This document shows positions 11,392-22,952 of a DNA stretch of 64,000 nucleotides, in pieces (the stretch's first letter is position 1; every line of letters starts with the position of its first letter). The translations under genes were made by a program, and so were the position numbers. Below the pieces are notes generated by a model. It was not told the origin of the DNA, searched no databases, and worked only from the letters and a program-made list of their open reading frames with translations. Source of the DNA: Otatea glauca (lineage: Eukaryota; Streptophyta; Magnoliopsida; Poales; Poaceae); the NCBI GenBank assembly GCA_036346275.1, contig JAYEVK010000144.1:151778-215777 (forward strand), read 5' to 3'.

Positions 11392-12044
11392 TGTTTGCAC
11401 TAAAATTCGGCAAGTTTATCCAAATCAGGCAATAAAATCAAAGATACGGGAACTAACGAAGGATTAGAAAGAATCCGAGATATTTGATAATCGCAAGATT
11501 CTTAAGGAAAAAATCGCCCAAGATAAGGCCGATCTGATACGGACTCAAAGCGTGTTGTAGTAGGACACGATCGGCCTAAGGGTATAAAAGAAGAGCCAAA
11601 GCAAGCCGCAAAGGACATCAACACAATACAATCAACTAGCTTTTACTTTTCATCTACTTTTCACGTCGACTAAGAGTAGTTCTTGTAATTTAGCCTTTGT
11701 AATCGATTTTGATCAATAAAGTTGCGCATCGCGATTGTTGATCATCCTCGATTACACCCTGTGTTTGGTTTATTACGATTTTGTTGCGCATCGCCTTCTT
11801 GTAATTGATCCGCCTTTATCCTCCGATTAGCCTTAATCGGCTAGTTAGATTTATCTCGATACCTTGATCTTGATCGGCTTCAAGTCGATCGAGTTTAAGC
11901 CGATTGATCTTAACGATCGGCTTTGTTTGAATTTTATTGTTTTTACCTTGTCGATTCTGTGTCAAATCGACCGCACGCTCTGAACCGGTGTTAAATGCGG
12001 TGTCTTCACGTCGAAACCCTACATCAAGTTTTTTGACGCCAACA
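11392..12044 (+). repeat. TE1 3' LTR
   Basis: 653 bp, starting TGTTTGCAC and ending CGCCAACA, followed by GAGAG at 12045-12049. It differs from the 5' LTR at about 20 sites by hand alignment (roughly 95% identity), with an unusual CTG/CAG to CG pattern described in the findings. Confidence 0.95.
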
Positions 12045-12049
12045 GAGAG

Positions 12050-13530
12050 TAACTGTAATAAAATGCAGATTGGTACAATTTGAAATGCTGAATATTGGAG
12101 ATCATATGATATGATTGCTCAATGGTCAAGACTGATTGTTTCTTATGAGCTACCAAGGTCTGGGCCTCTTTGAGTGCGGAAAAATGGAGGGGCTTTTATT
12201 AAGAGAGCTAACTCTAGCATTCTAAAAAGAATTGAAGATGTTAACTAATGGTTTGTCCTCATCCTCATCATCGTTATCACCTGACATTCTATTTTTGACT
12301 TTCTATTCATACTAGAAAGTGCAAAGGTAGTCAGAAAATATGAGTCTGCATAACCACCAGATCTTGGGTTAATATTTTTTTACAAGAAATGCTTGAGAAT
12401 GCTAGATGGAGTTTAGTATAATGATGGGGAAGAAGATGCGAAGAGACGAAACATTGCCATTCCAACCACCACCATAAACATTTCGGCCAGCAAATCCACC
12501 TTAACTATTCGATGGGCATGTTCTACCACTCCTCTTACCACGTGGAATGGTAGTTGCCCACAATACAATGCCCTAGCTTGCAAAGCAGCTACTCGCCATT
12601 GTACTGCTTCTGAATTAGCTTAAACCACCCACAAATAACCAAAACTTTAGGTAACCATCACTGTACAATTCGTAGTACAATGCTCAGTGGTTTTTTAAGA
12701 AAAAAAATTACAATTTTTTTTCACAAGTGTAGTACTGTACAAATATGTACAAGCAGCAGGTCTGCAGATAAAGAAAGATGCAGAAGTAGTGATCAGTGAG
12801 TGGCCATTTCCTGAAGAAACCAATCCATCAGTGGTGCCTGCTGAAAGAACAGGGAACGTATGCTGATCAAACAGCAGGAACAATTAATCCACGTGCTACA
12901 GCTATTAATAAAGAATTTCCTGATGTACTATTGCATACGCTTGCAACAACTGATTTTAGTTTCAGTAATGGAATGAAGTATGTTCCGGATCTGCAAATTG
13001 CATTAATTTTTTCGGCCCTATATTTTCCTGGATTTTGCTTCCCCAGTTTGGTCAGTACATGATACCAGTAATACATCGATCAGTATGCACAGTAATATTT
13101 TTTAAAATTTAGATAAAAATCAGCCAAAACTCATCAAAAGAAGAAAGCTCGTAGCCAAAATTTTTAGTACTAACCAAACGGCAAAGATGATCACCACGAT
13201 CATTTGTATTTTAGTCTGATACGGCAAGCTTAGACACAAAACTCTTGACTTACGAGAGAGAGAGTTCAGCTTACGAAGCTACCGGTAGTTCAGTGGAGGT
13301 ATGACTGAAAACTTCCAATTATTTAGCAGCGTGTACGGCCAACGTGAAAATAATTAGGGCAAAATGCTATTCACCCCCCATCATTTGGACACGAAATATT
13401 CCAATTATTTTCTACTTGACCGATATTACAGAAAAGTGATGATATATAGATAACAATGATAGTATTCGCGGAGAAGATGCATACAAATATTTATCCATAT
13501 ACATCATGATGAGTGGCATATCATTAATAT
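12050..13530. other. Intergenic sequence with one weak exon-like stretch
   Basis: Mostly AT-rich with no recognised domain. At 12771-12865 a CTGCAG acceptor-like site precedes an open plus-strand stretch (KKDAEVVISEWPFPEETNPS), and an overlapping frame at 12796-13062 is also open. Neither could be assigned to a family, so no gene is called. Confidence 0.3.
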
Positions 13531-13531
13531 C

Positions 13532-13784
13532 AGTGGCGGAACTAGAAAAATTTATATGGGATGCACATTTCACACGTACAACTCTATAGTTTCATACAAT
13601 GATTCGGTAATAAATCCAATATATATATTTGAAATTTGCCAAAAGTATAATACAAATAGTTCTAAGATCTTAAAATCCCAAACCACCATAATCTGAACCA
13701 ATTCAATCAACAAATGTGGCCTATTGAAGGCGTTATCTTGTAGTATTTCTCAAATTTTTGGGGGACATCCCCTAGATCCGCCTG
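13532..13784. mobile_element. Probable MITE with imperfect terminal inverted repeats
   Basis: Left end CAGTGGCGGAACTAG is mirrored by CTAGATCCGCCTG at the right end (13768-13784). Similar ends occur in short hAT-like repeats of grasses. The flanking 8-mers (ATTAATAT and ATTAGTGT) match only partly, so the duplication is not certain. Confidence 0.45.
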
Positions 13785-13984
13785 ATTAGTGTCTGAAAAA
13801 CCATATGGAGGTCTACCCATATTTGTGATGAGTAATTGACTGTATTTGATCTTGTGGTGCACAAGTTTGAATTTGATTTGAACAATTTGTAAACTGGTCA
13901 GGATTGGTTGTGAATTGGCCGGAGCTGATTGTAACAAGTTGTAAACTAGTCGGGACGAAATATGTATCATTCCGGCTATGTGTT

Positions 13985-14930
13985 GATTTGATTGTATATA
14001 TTATTGGGCATTGATATGTGATGTGTTTGCTTATCGGTGATGGTTGCAGGACTTCGGAGCTAGGCCATGATGAGGCGGAGGAGACCAAGACTAGGCTACG
14101 AGAGCTGAGGTCCAAACGATCAGCGTGGTGCCAAAGATGACTGAGGCTGGGGAGTAGCTGCAAGCCGAGAAGACAAGTGGATGATGGTGATGCTAACTTA
14201 AGCCCTACTCAAGCGAAGGAGGATCATTGTATCACAGGTTTGCGGGTGGAGTAGTGGTTAAGTTAGTGGTGCTTTGAGAGGTGTGTCAAAATCCCGTTAT
14301 GTTGTTGGGTTTCAGGTTAGCCCATGTGTGAGGGAGTGAGTTAATCCCAATCCTTGATGAGGTTTCTTATAGGATAAGGAAGTCATCCAAATGTGGAGAT
14401 TGCTCAAGTTAGGCTATAAATAGAGGGTTAGAAAGATACCGCTGCCCAAGGGTGTGAAAAGGGTTTTTGTGTTGTATGAGAAGGATTTTGGTTTCTTTAT
14501 GCTCTCTTGAGCTTTGTCCACCTGGCAGTGAGGTTTGTAACCATTCCTCTTGGCTAAAATAGAAATCAAATTTTGCTCAAGTTCTGGTTGCCCTTCCCTC
14601 TTAAGTTTTTGATCTATTTGATTTCTCATCTCTCTCCCTCTCCTATTCTTGTGTTGCCAAGGATGAATGATTGTTAGATGAATCTTCTGTAGATCATATC
14701 CCAATCATCTAGGCAAGCTGCAACTCTCTCTTTGAAGTCTTTGCAAGAAACCGATCCTTTTTACTTGAGAAGACAGATTTTAGGTAGATCGTGTTCTTGC
14801 TCGTTTGAGGGCAATGTCCTTGTGGTTTTTGCTTGCTGTGATATGGAGACCATCTAAGGTTTTTATTCATCCGACTAAGAGAAATATTTTTATTTAGCTC
14901 CTATTTACCTTCTTTAGTCGCTATTTTCGA
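13985..14930 (+). repeat. LTR-like repeat related in inverted orientation to 62530-64000
   Basis: Contains a TATA box (TATAAATA, 14415-14422) in the context CTATAAATAGAGGGT, and downstream GAGGTTTGTAACC and ATCATATCCCAATCATCTAG. The reverse complement of 63241-63850 carries the same landmarks in the same order and spacing. I read it as an LTR or LTR fragment of one family; its exact ends are not visible. Confidence 0.6.
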
Positions 14931-16085
14931 TTCTTTATTGTCACGAGAAGTGTGATGTCTATCGTGATTGCTCAAGTCCTTGTTGCAAAAGCATCTTTAG
15001 ATGCTAACATGACCCTCTTTGGAAGTAATGGATAGCTTGTGTCATTAATGATGTGTTCTAGGTTAGCTCCATCTGGACTGTATAAGGATCAATGATGTTC
15101 AAGCTCCCTGGTTTTATTTTCCTAATCTCTTCTATAAGCATGGAATCAATTCTAGCGGTTGACAATTCTGTCATTGTTAAAGTTGCTAAGATGTCAAACA
15201 GTAAGCTTACGTAAGCAAGTAGGTGAAATAATAAAGTAGTCACAAATAATTAGCAAAACTTATAGTGTGTTATAGATTATAGTGATTATCATGACAATTC
15301 CATAAGCTAACACCTAAGTGGAAATAAGAAAAATGTTTTCTTTACTAAGAGAAGAATGTTTTTTTCTTGGCCGTCTCCAATATAGATTTTTTGACTTAAT
15401 ATTTGTTGTCATACATTAAGCAAAAATTTGAAATTATGGAAGTATCCATAGAAATAAACGCATGCCATCTTATTAGGAACAATCTTATCACTTACATATA
15501 TATCTGAAAGTTCCACGTAAAAACGATGCGCCGAGTAGCCGACACCATTTTTAGATTGAAGAGAGTAGTAGTCTGAACAAGGTTAATTACGTACATCCAA
15601 ACTAAGAAAATATTCCTAAAAGAAAGAATAATGAGTAGTGCTTCTATACAAATTGCACAAATCACTCTTTCGATATAAGTTGTACAAATCTTAAAACAAA
15701 CAAAGTGGCATGTAATCACTATCTACCTTTTATTTGTGGTTTAATATTTGTGCAAATGCATATTAACACCCCCTCAATATACGAATAGAATCAAAAGAAA
15801 CAGTGAAATTATATATTACCTCACTGTACACACTAATATTCCATGTTTACTAACCTTCTCATCGCTACTGCTGCAAGCTATTAATGCCTGCGAGAGAGCC
15901 ACAATGTGTCATATAACTGGGGAACCCAAAGCAGTGCCCAAAAAAAAAAATCGATACGAAAAAACAGAATAGAAAATCTGCAACATGCTCTCCCTGTCTC
16001 CCATGACAGCTCGTTCAGCAGACTATAATCCGCCCAATAAAAAATAAACTGCATGCCACTGCCTCCTCTTCTTCTACACTTGAAT
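14931..16085. other. Intergenic sequence upstream of the kinase gene
   Basis: AT-rich, no gene recognised. A segment at about 15640-15775 with ends reading TTGCACAAAT and ATTTGTGCAA resembles 61080-61200 (see that entry). Confidence 0.5.
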
Positions 16086-16116
16086 TGTGCTGTACTGTGC
16101 TGTGCTGTGCTGTGCT
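16086..16116. repeat. TGTGC pentanucleotide microsatellite
   Basis: Four to five near-tandem TGTGC units in the distal promoter or leader region of the kinase gene. Confidence 0.8.
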
Positions 16117-16575
16117 TGGCTTCTTCCTCATCTCCACCTCCATGCATGTAAAGCAGCAGCAGCCTCATTACTTCTCATTACTCCACTACTCTCTCTCCCT
16201 GCTCTTCTACCTCTAGTCCTCCCCTTATCTTGTCATTGTCGGTCTACTATGGTATGGACTATGGACTGTGGAGTAGCATCAGTACATTGCCAGAACTAGT
16301 ACCATTTCATCAAGCAACCATTTTGTTGTGTTAGCAGTAATCTTCTTCTCTCTGCATTTCTTGGTTTGCCCCTGGAATTTTCGTCGCACCAACAACCAGC
16401 ACACCATCTCTCTCTCATCTCACCAAAATCCAAAATTTGCATCACACCAAACGTCCAAACCATCCACCGCTCCTCACTTTTCCCCCAAGCAAATCAAATC
16501 TTTGCAACCACATTGTTTGTTGTCCCCAACATCCTTCTTCCCTTTTGCATTCAATCAACCACCCAAATCTACTTT

Positions 16576-16629
16576 ATGAGCACTCGGCCTTGTCCAAAAT
16601 CATACCCTTCTCACTGCGTTCTCCTCTAA
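16576..16629 (+). promoter_or_regulatory. Possible upstream ORF 1 in the kinase leader
   Basis: ATG at 16576 opens a 17-codon frame ending TAA at 16629, about 260 bp before the main start. The surrounding CT-rich sequence looks like plant 5' leader, but the transcription start is not known, so its presence in mRNA is inferred. Confidence 0.4.
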
Positions 16630-16765
16630 ATCCAGTCCACTGTATCCATTCTCTGCAAAGCACCAGCCTTCACCTCTGTTTGCTCTGCAAAACCCAAACT
16701 TTGCCGCCCAATTCTGCTCAGAATCCGCCGTACTTGCCTCCATTTCTATCCAAAACCCAAGCTTG

Positions 16766-16804
16766 ATGCTGTTTGCGCGGCGGAGTCCATTCTTTGCGGC
16801 TTAA
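16766..16804 (+). promoter_or_regulatory. Possible upstream ORF 2 in the kinase leader
   Basis: ATG at 16766 encodes 12 residues (MLFARRSPFFAA) and stops at 16802-16804, 84 bp before the main ATG. No other ATG lies between it and 16889. It could lower translation of the kinase or allow re-initiation if the leader includes it. Confidence 0.5.
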
Positions 16805-16888
16805 TTTTGCTCAAGAACCCGAGCTTGCAGCAGAGATCCGCCAATTCGCAAGAAGCTGTAGGCTGCTGCTCGTGCTCCGGCAGCTCCC

Positions 16889-19705
16889 ATGTCGGACTCA
16901 GAGCTGTCCCAGAGCACGGTGGTGTTCGGGCTCCACATGTGGGTGCTCGTCGGCATCGGCGTTGGCGCCGCCTTCGTGCTGTTCCTTGTCCTCCTCTCCG
17001 TTCTCTGCCTCCTCGCCTCCCGCCGGCGGCGGCGGCGGAGGCCAACCACACCCATCCACCACCTCCCCACCTCCGCTCCTCCCAAGAACCCCACGAAGGT
17101 CAAGGTGCCCAAGGACATCCAAGAAGTCCCCTCCCACGCCGCCGCCGCGAAGACGCGGCTGGCGCAGGTACTCCAGATTCCCACGCTGCCGCCGGCGCCG
17201 CCTCCAGAGTCCATCCAGATCGCGACCGGCAAGGAGCACCGCATCACGTACCCGGACCTGCAGCAACACAACCACCAGAGCGGCGGGACGTCGTCACACG
17301 GCAGCGGCGAGAGCCGCAGTGGCGGGGATGGCGCGGCGGACCATGCGCCGCCGGCGGTGCCGGAGGTGTCTCACCTCGGATGGGGCCACTGGTACACGCT
17401 CAAGGAGCTGGAGACGGCGACCAGGATGTTCGCCGACGAGAACGTAATCGGCGAGGGCGGGTACGGGATCGTGTACCATGGCGTGCTCGACAACGGCACG
17501 CAGGTCGCCGTCAAGAACTTGCTCAACAACAGGTACCGTACTACCAATACAAGTCAACTCCGTGGACTGAAAAAATTACAGTAACATGGCATTTTGTATG
17601 GGAGGATGCAGCTTAGCTGCTTCAGTTTGGAGTAGTTTGGACTTTGGATGGCATGGTTATGTTTTTGCCAATGTTGAAATGCCCTTGATTGTTTGATGTC
17701 CATGGCTACGGGTTATTCAATAATATGCTGGCCGGCTTGATTGCGTGGGTACTTCAAATTGAGAAACCTGTGTGTAGCGGTTAGCATTTTGTATTCCAAA
17801 TGGTGAAGCTTGTTTCTTACAATTCAGTTATGTTTGATTGCTAGTTGCTTCAGTTGGTTTTGAGATGTACAGTATAGCAAGAGAATTGATTTCTGTTCAA
17901 ATCCATTCGTCTTTCTATAATGTGTTGCTGGAAGTTAGTAAATTTGTATGCTCGACTTGTTAGGGGGCAGGCAGAGAAGGAATTCAAGGTGGAGGTTGAA
18001 GCGATTGGGCGTGTTCGGCACAAGAACCTGGTGCGGCTTCTAGGATACTGTGCTGAGGGCAATCAGAGGTATTATCTAGTATGTGCACATTATTTGGTTA
18101 GCTTATTGAGTTCTAGAATCAATAAGTTTGTAATGTAAGTGTTGTTATATGGTTATTTTTAGGATGCTTGTGTATGAGTATGTTGATAATGGGAACTTGG
18201 AACAATGGCTCCATGGGGAGGTTGGACCTGTAAGTCCTCTTACATGGAATCGCAGGATGAAGATTATACTAGGAACAGCAAAAGGGTGTGTGCCGTAGAG
18301 CTCATTATTGTTGATTACTGAATCTTGCTGTCATTTTATCTAGTTACATAAATGTCTGCTATTATGTAGGTTAATGTATTTGCATGAGGGACTTGAACCA
18401 AAGGTGGTTCACCGTGATGTCAAGTCAAGCAACATCCTTCTTGATAAGCACTGGAATGCTAAGCTTTCTGATTTTGGTTTAGCAAAACTTCTAGGCTCAG
18501 AGCGGAGTTATGTCACTACGCGAGTTATGGGAACTTTCGGGTTAGATTCTGTGCACTACAATCATAGCATAAGGTGGGTGTACCTAATGGTTACTAATTT
18601 TCTTCTTAATTCATTACAGATATGTTGCTCCCGAGTATGCAGGGACTGGAATGTTAAATGAAACAAGTGATGTATATAGTTTCGGAATTCTCATTATGGA
18701 AATAATATCTGGTAGGGTACCGGTGGATTATAACAGGCCACCAGGAGAGGTTAGTCGTGGCTGTGCCTCCTTAAAGCCAGTGCTGTTTTATGAAATTGTT
18801 AACTTCACTTATTAAACCTGCAGATCAATCTTTTCAGGTTAATTTAGTTGATTGGCTGAAAACGATGGTAAGCAACCGAAATTCTGAGGGGGTTGTGGAT
18901 CCAAAGATTTCCCAGAAGCCTACTTCTAGAGCACTGAAGAAGGCTTTGCTAGTTGCGCTGCGATGCGTGGACCCTGATGCTCGGAAGAGGCCAAAGATTG
19001 GGCACGTCATTCACATGCTTGAAGTTGATGATTTCCCATACAGAGATGTAAGTCAATAAAGGCACTCATTCTTTAAATAATATTTTAGCGCTTTTGATTT
19101 TTTCTATTAATAGATTTTGTTTATCTATCATTATCAATTGTGAATCAAGTCCATACGATGTCTATTCTGTGGAGTACGATTGGCTATCCACCTGCTTTTT
19201 TTACATTCAACACTTCTCTTTAATTTTGGATAAGCTATTCCTATCGGTACTTCTTTCATGTGTTGTTACAGTTCCTTTTGGATATCATCTGAAAAGCTGT
19301 CATTTGTTCTAAAAAAATCTGAGTCACTATTGTTCTTTGCTTGCACGATACATGTGTTACTTTGCTAAATTTTACTCGCTCTAGTTTCCAGCAAAACCTT
19401 TATTCATGTGAATTACCCTAATCTAGAGAACATCCTGACAAATATCTTTGAACTTTCCTATTCCATTTGAACTAGTCCTATAGGACCATCAACATCTCGA
19501 GATCACTTCTTCTGATTGCATTTGTATTGCTGTGTGTATGCTTTGGTATTGATGATTTCAGGAACGCCGAGGTGGTAGAGCTCCAGCGCAAGCAAGATTA
19601 CCCCAAAAACCGTCAGTTGAAACAGGCGACCGTGAGACTGACAGTAGTGGGAACAACAGTGGCACACAAGCTGAACCCTTCAGATGGAGAAACCCAGAGG
19701 CCTAG
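16889..19705 (+). CDS. Receptor-like serine/threonine kinase, At1g01540-type, seven exons
   Basis: Joining 16889-17532, 17964-18068, 18163-18285, 18370-18540, 18620-18749, 18838-19047 and 19562-19705 gives 1,527 bp, 508 residues, every junction GT-AG and in frame. A short N-terminus (MSDSELSQSTVVFGLH) is followed by one membrane segment (about residues 18-43) and a stop-transfer Arg cluster, with no ectodomain domain. A Pro/Ser-rich juxtamembrane region leads to the kinase domain from about residue 175: VIGEGGYGIVY, VAVKNLLNNR with the ATP-binding Lys, VVHRDVKSSNILL, LSDFGLAKLL and YVAPEY. All catalytic motifs are present, so an active kinase is likely. The C-terminal tail is polar (Ser/Thr/Asn-rich). 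The closest family I recognise is Arabidopsis At1g01540/At4g01330; substrate and ligand are unknown. The 16889 ATG fits the family's short N-terminus. Confidence 0.95.
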
Positions 19706-20200
19706 ATATTTGGTTGATTACAAAATCAGAAAATTCCCATGATTTCTGTACAAGAACAATACCAATGAAGTCGCAGACTATTCATTTGCTGTCTTCATCA
19801 ATTTGGTGGCATCCATGGAGATCATCGTATCATCTGTACATGCCGAAGAAACATGTTAGCCTAGTAAATTTTCTTGTTTATTTATCCAAGTAGAGAGATT
19901 TTGTATGATAAAGCTGTACTGTTTAAGTTAAAAATTGAGCATCGTTAAGTCCATCAGGTAGCTTTGGTTAAGAAGTGGCCAGTTACTGCTTGTGTCTATT
20001 GCTGAACTTACCATGGTACAATTTTGGATATTTGGTGCCAAGTCAGCAAGTTAGATATAAATGTGATTATTTAGATGCCCCACAAATAAATTTTCCTAAG
20101 CCAGTCTCTTTTTCTTCCTTTCTTCTCCTTATCATTTCTAAACCTGTACTAGTGCACCTGAAAATTGATTGTTTGTGACCTTTCTGTGTTTCTGATATAT
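19706..20200 (+). other. Likely 3' untranslated region of the kinase gene
   Basis: AT-rich, T-rich sequence directly after the stop codon with candidate AATAAA-like signals (for example ACAAATAAATTTT near 20083-20093). The poly(A) site is not determinable by eye. Confidence 0.4.
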
Positions 20201-22444
20201 GAAGCTAATACTCAAGATTCGACAAGTATGACTAGAATATGCAGTCAGATGTTCTCACTGTGGCATGTACATATAATTTGCTTGCTTCCTTTTTATTATT
20301 GTTGAAACATGCAAAAAACATGGACCTAGCTGTCCTCTGACAAATTATTCCTTCTGAAGAAGGTTAATTAGTATATGGTTACAACTCACAGCATTGTTTA
20401 ATAGAAAACAGAAAAATGGGTAGTGCCTGCATATCTCTTGTATAAATGTAAAAACACAAATGCTTAGATCTTTTTCTACCCAATATAAAACAGAAATGGC
20501 CATCGGCATGCCATGACCTGGATTGTTATACAACACACAAAAAGTCTGCATAATCATCGCTTGACAAGTCTGCAACTACCAACAACCAAATGCAAAACTC
20601 AGATCTTAAATCTTAAGAAAGAATATCAAGCCAATAATGGCCAGCCTGCCAGCACAATGAGAGCAGCTTGACCAGATGTAAGCTGCAAACCATAATAATA
20701 GCGCAGTACTACAAAAAGAATCCGAGAAAGAATGGAAGGGGAAAAGAATCCAGGCACCAATTAACTACAAATGCACGCCTGTTTCTTGTTTTGTAGAACT
20801 CCAAATGGCATCGGCATCCATCGCTTTCGTGCTGCTGCTCCTGACTCTGTACGGCTCTTCTCATCTCCGGCGATCAAGCTGATAGGTGGGCCCAGCGATA
20901 GGTCAGCTTGTCCAAGCGCTAGTCGAGACACTTGGTGTCTGACTGTCTACTAACCCTCTCTTTCTAGACAGATGCCCTGCAATATTCTTGCACTTCTATC
21001 GAGATATATTTATATTTGTAAAAGATTGTATTATTCATCTTTATTATATTTTTGTATAGCGTATTTTATTCTAATCTATGGTAGTAAATTATATTAAAAA
21101 TAGCTAAAGGAGAGGAGTATAGAATGAAAAAAAATTAAAAGTAACCTTAAAATTGTAAAATGATATGTATCTAAAAAATAAAATTTGAATACTAGCATGA
21201 CATATATTCGAAAATTAGAATAGTATCCATTAATCCATTGACCACTTCTCGTTTCTTTACTTGTTTCGAGAGGTGCAACGGAAGAGGCATGACGACACTT
21301 TCTCGTTCTTGTTGGATTGTTTTGCACCCATTGTGTCTGCAAGCGTCAGTGTCGACGGCGACCGTGCAGCCGCTCGACGGCGATGTCTAGGGTCTAGCTA
21401 GCTTGACTTCTTTTTGGTATCTTGTCATCATTTTTCTCATTGTGCTAGCTGTAGAATCTGTAGATCTGAGTTCGTCTAGTTCTAAGAGAGAAATTGCAAG
21501 TTACCACGTACAAGAAGAGGGCGTAAGGAGGGAAGCTGCCTGCTCTTAAAATCGGAGAATTATATGAACTACCCGTCCATCACAGGGTCAGATCCATTTT
21601 TAAATGTGGTTTAGTTCGTTTTATGTGCTTCTAACAGCTCATCCGTATTCTTACCCATTTGGGTTCAGATAGCCTTCGCAAGACTATACCTGCTAGTGTT
21701 TATTATCCAAAAAGGACACCAGAAATTTTACTAAAAATACAGAGTTACACAAAGTTCACGAGATATTTGTTGGGGCAGGAAACCTACCCCCTTTAGCCTT
21801 TGGAAACATGGTGCTAGCAATTGAGAAACATAAATACGTGATTTAGAACCACCTTTGCACAACTTGGCAAGAATGTAGATCAACGAGTCCCTAAAGCTAT
21901 CAAGATCTCAAGTTCTCAACCAAATTAGACACCGTTTAGAACATATACAATGGTGTGATGTTAACTATCTATATACTTTGTCACGTAAGATTTTTGTTGA
22001 TATGGAAGAGAGAGAGAGAGAGAGTAACTGTGTCTTCGTAAAGTGACAACTATATAGACAACATAAAACACCATTACGTAAGTTATTGTATATAATAAAC
22101 ACTTTTCATACTATATTTAAAAGATGGTAGAATGTCATAAAGACAAACTTAAGATGTCATCTATGTAGAAGCTGTCTTTAATCTTGTTTTTAGATGACAT
22201 ATAGAAGTATACACACAGCAGCCATATTTACTATTGTACATACTCTTAGCCCCTCGATCTACCCATCTACTAAGACTGTGCGGCCACCTGAATTGATAAT
22301 GCTTAAGTAAATTGTTTCTCCATTCAACCAATACTCAAGCCAACCATCAAATCAAGGAGCGATGATTTGCAGAATGAACTGACTGTGACATCTTGGTCCA
22401 AAAAGAATTAGGCCCACTTATAAGTCGTAACCCATGAATGAGTG
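20201..22444. other. Intergenic sequence without recognised genes
   Basis: No domain, splice-bounded exon or clear terminal repeat seen. It contains a short GA repeat (about 22009-22024) and some frames without family resemblance (20771-20953, 21094-21342). Confidence 0.5.
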
Positions 22445-22454
22445 TGAGTACGAG
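22445..22454. repeat. Target site duplication of the MULE (left copy)
   Basis: TGAGTACGAG, repeated exactly at 30859-30868. A length of 10 bp is within the Mutator range (8-11 bp). Confidence 0.95.
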
Positions 22455-22648
22455 GAATTTTTTTTCTTTAATATTTATTTTTATTCTTTTTTTTCAAAAT
22501 TATACGTCCGAATGAAAATTTTGCAAAATTGTACGCCCGTCGCCCGTGTATGGGGCGATCGCTCCATACACGAGCGATTTGTCCCTGCGCCGTTTGCTGC
22601 CGTCCACTAGCCGTTGCTGCCCGTTGGAGTGGGCTCCCTGTCATGACC
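22455..22648 (+). repeat. MULE left terminal inverted repeat
   Basis: Pairs with about 30680-30858. The outer ~160 bp align with few differences; the inner part has an indel. It contains the near-palindrome GGGGCGATCGCTCC (22552-22565). Confidence 0.9.
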
Positions 22649-22662
22649 GAGGCGCAGAGGGC

Positions 22663-22669
22663 TATAAAT
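22663..22669 (+). promoter_or_regulatory. TATA box just inside the MULE left terminal repeat
   Basis: TATAAAT in the context GGGCTATAAATGATC, a few bases after the inverted repeat ends. It is placed to drive the transposase gene, as in MuDR where terminal repeats act as promoters. Confidence 0.6.
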
Positions 22670-22952
22670 GATCGCCGGCGAAAGGGAAGCCAATGAGGCG
22701 TAAGAAAAGAAAGAAGAAGAAGAGAAGAGGAGAAGAAGAAGAAGAGAAAAAGAAGAAAAAGGGAGAAAAAAGTAAATCGTCGTTTCTACGAAGGTATTTT
22801 TACAAAAAAAAATTATGATTGTTTAGTTACGTAGAAGTTAAATGTACCATTTATTATTTAAAATTTTAGGATTTTGTAGTTTTTAGAAAATTTAGTAGGA
22901 GTGTGTTATTAGAATTATAATGTAGCATTTAATATTTAGAAAATTTAGGGTA

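Larger units (their letters stand above)
784..12044 (+). mobile_element. TE1: Ty3/Gypsy LTR retrotransposon, Tat-lineage type
   Basis: An 11,261-bp element bounded by LTRs that start TGTTTGCAC and end CGCCAACA, with matching 5-bp flanks GAGAG. Domain order on the plus strand is gag, protease, reverse transcriptase, RNase H, integrase, which is the Gypsy order. A long extra region between integrase and the 3' LTR with a gene on the opposite strand (8184-11264) is typical of Tat-lineage elements. Polyprotein frames are interrupted by stops and single-base shifts, and the integrase core is partly deleted, so this copy cannot move on its own proteins. The LTRs differ at about 20 sites. Hexamer GCCGAT/ATCGGC occurs about 70 times across the element. 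Confidence 0.95.

Noticed and set aside
12796..13062. Possible small gene downstream of TE1
   Set aside because: Two competing frames look equally open and neither matches a known family; listed only as a weak stretch.
16773..17616. Long overlapping open frames on both strands over the kinase first exon
   Set aside because: GC-rich codon composition leaves other frames open; only the 16889 frame encodes recognised kinase sequence and splices in phase.
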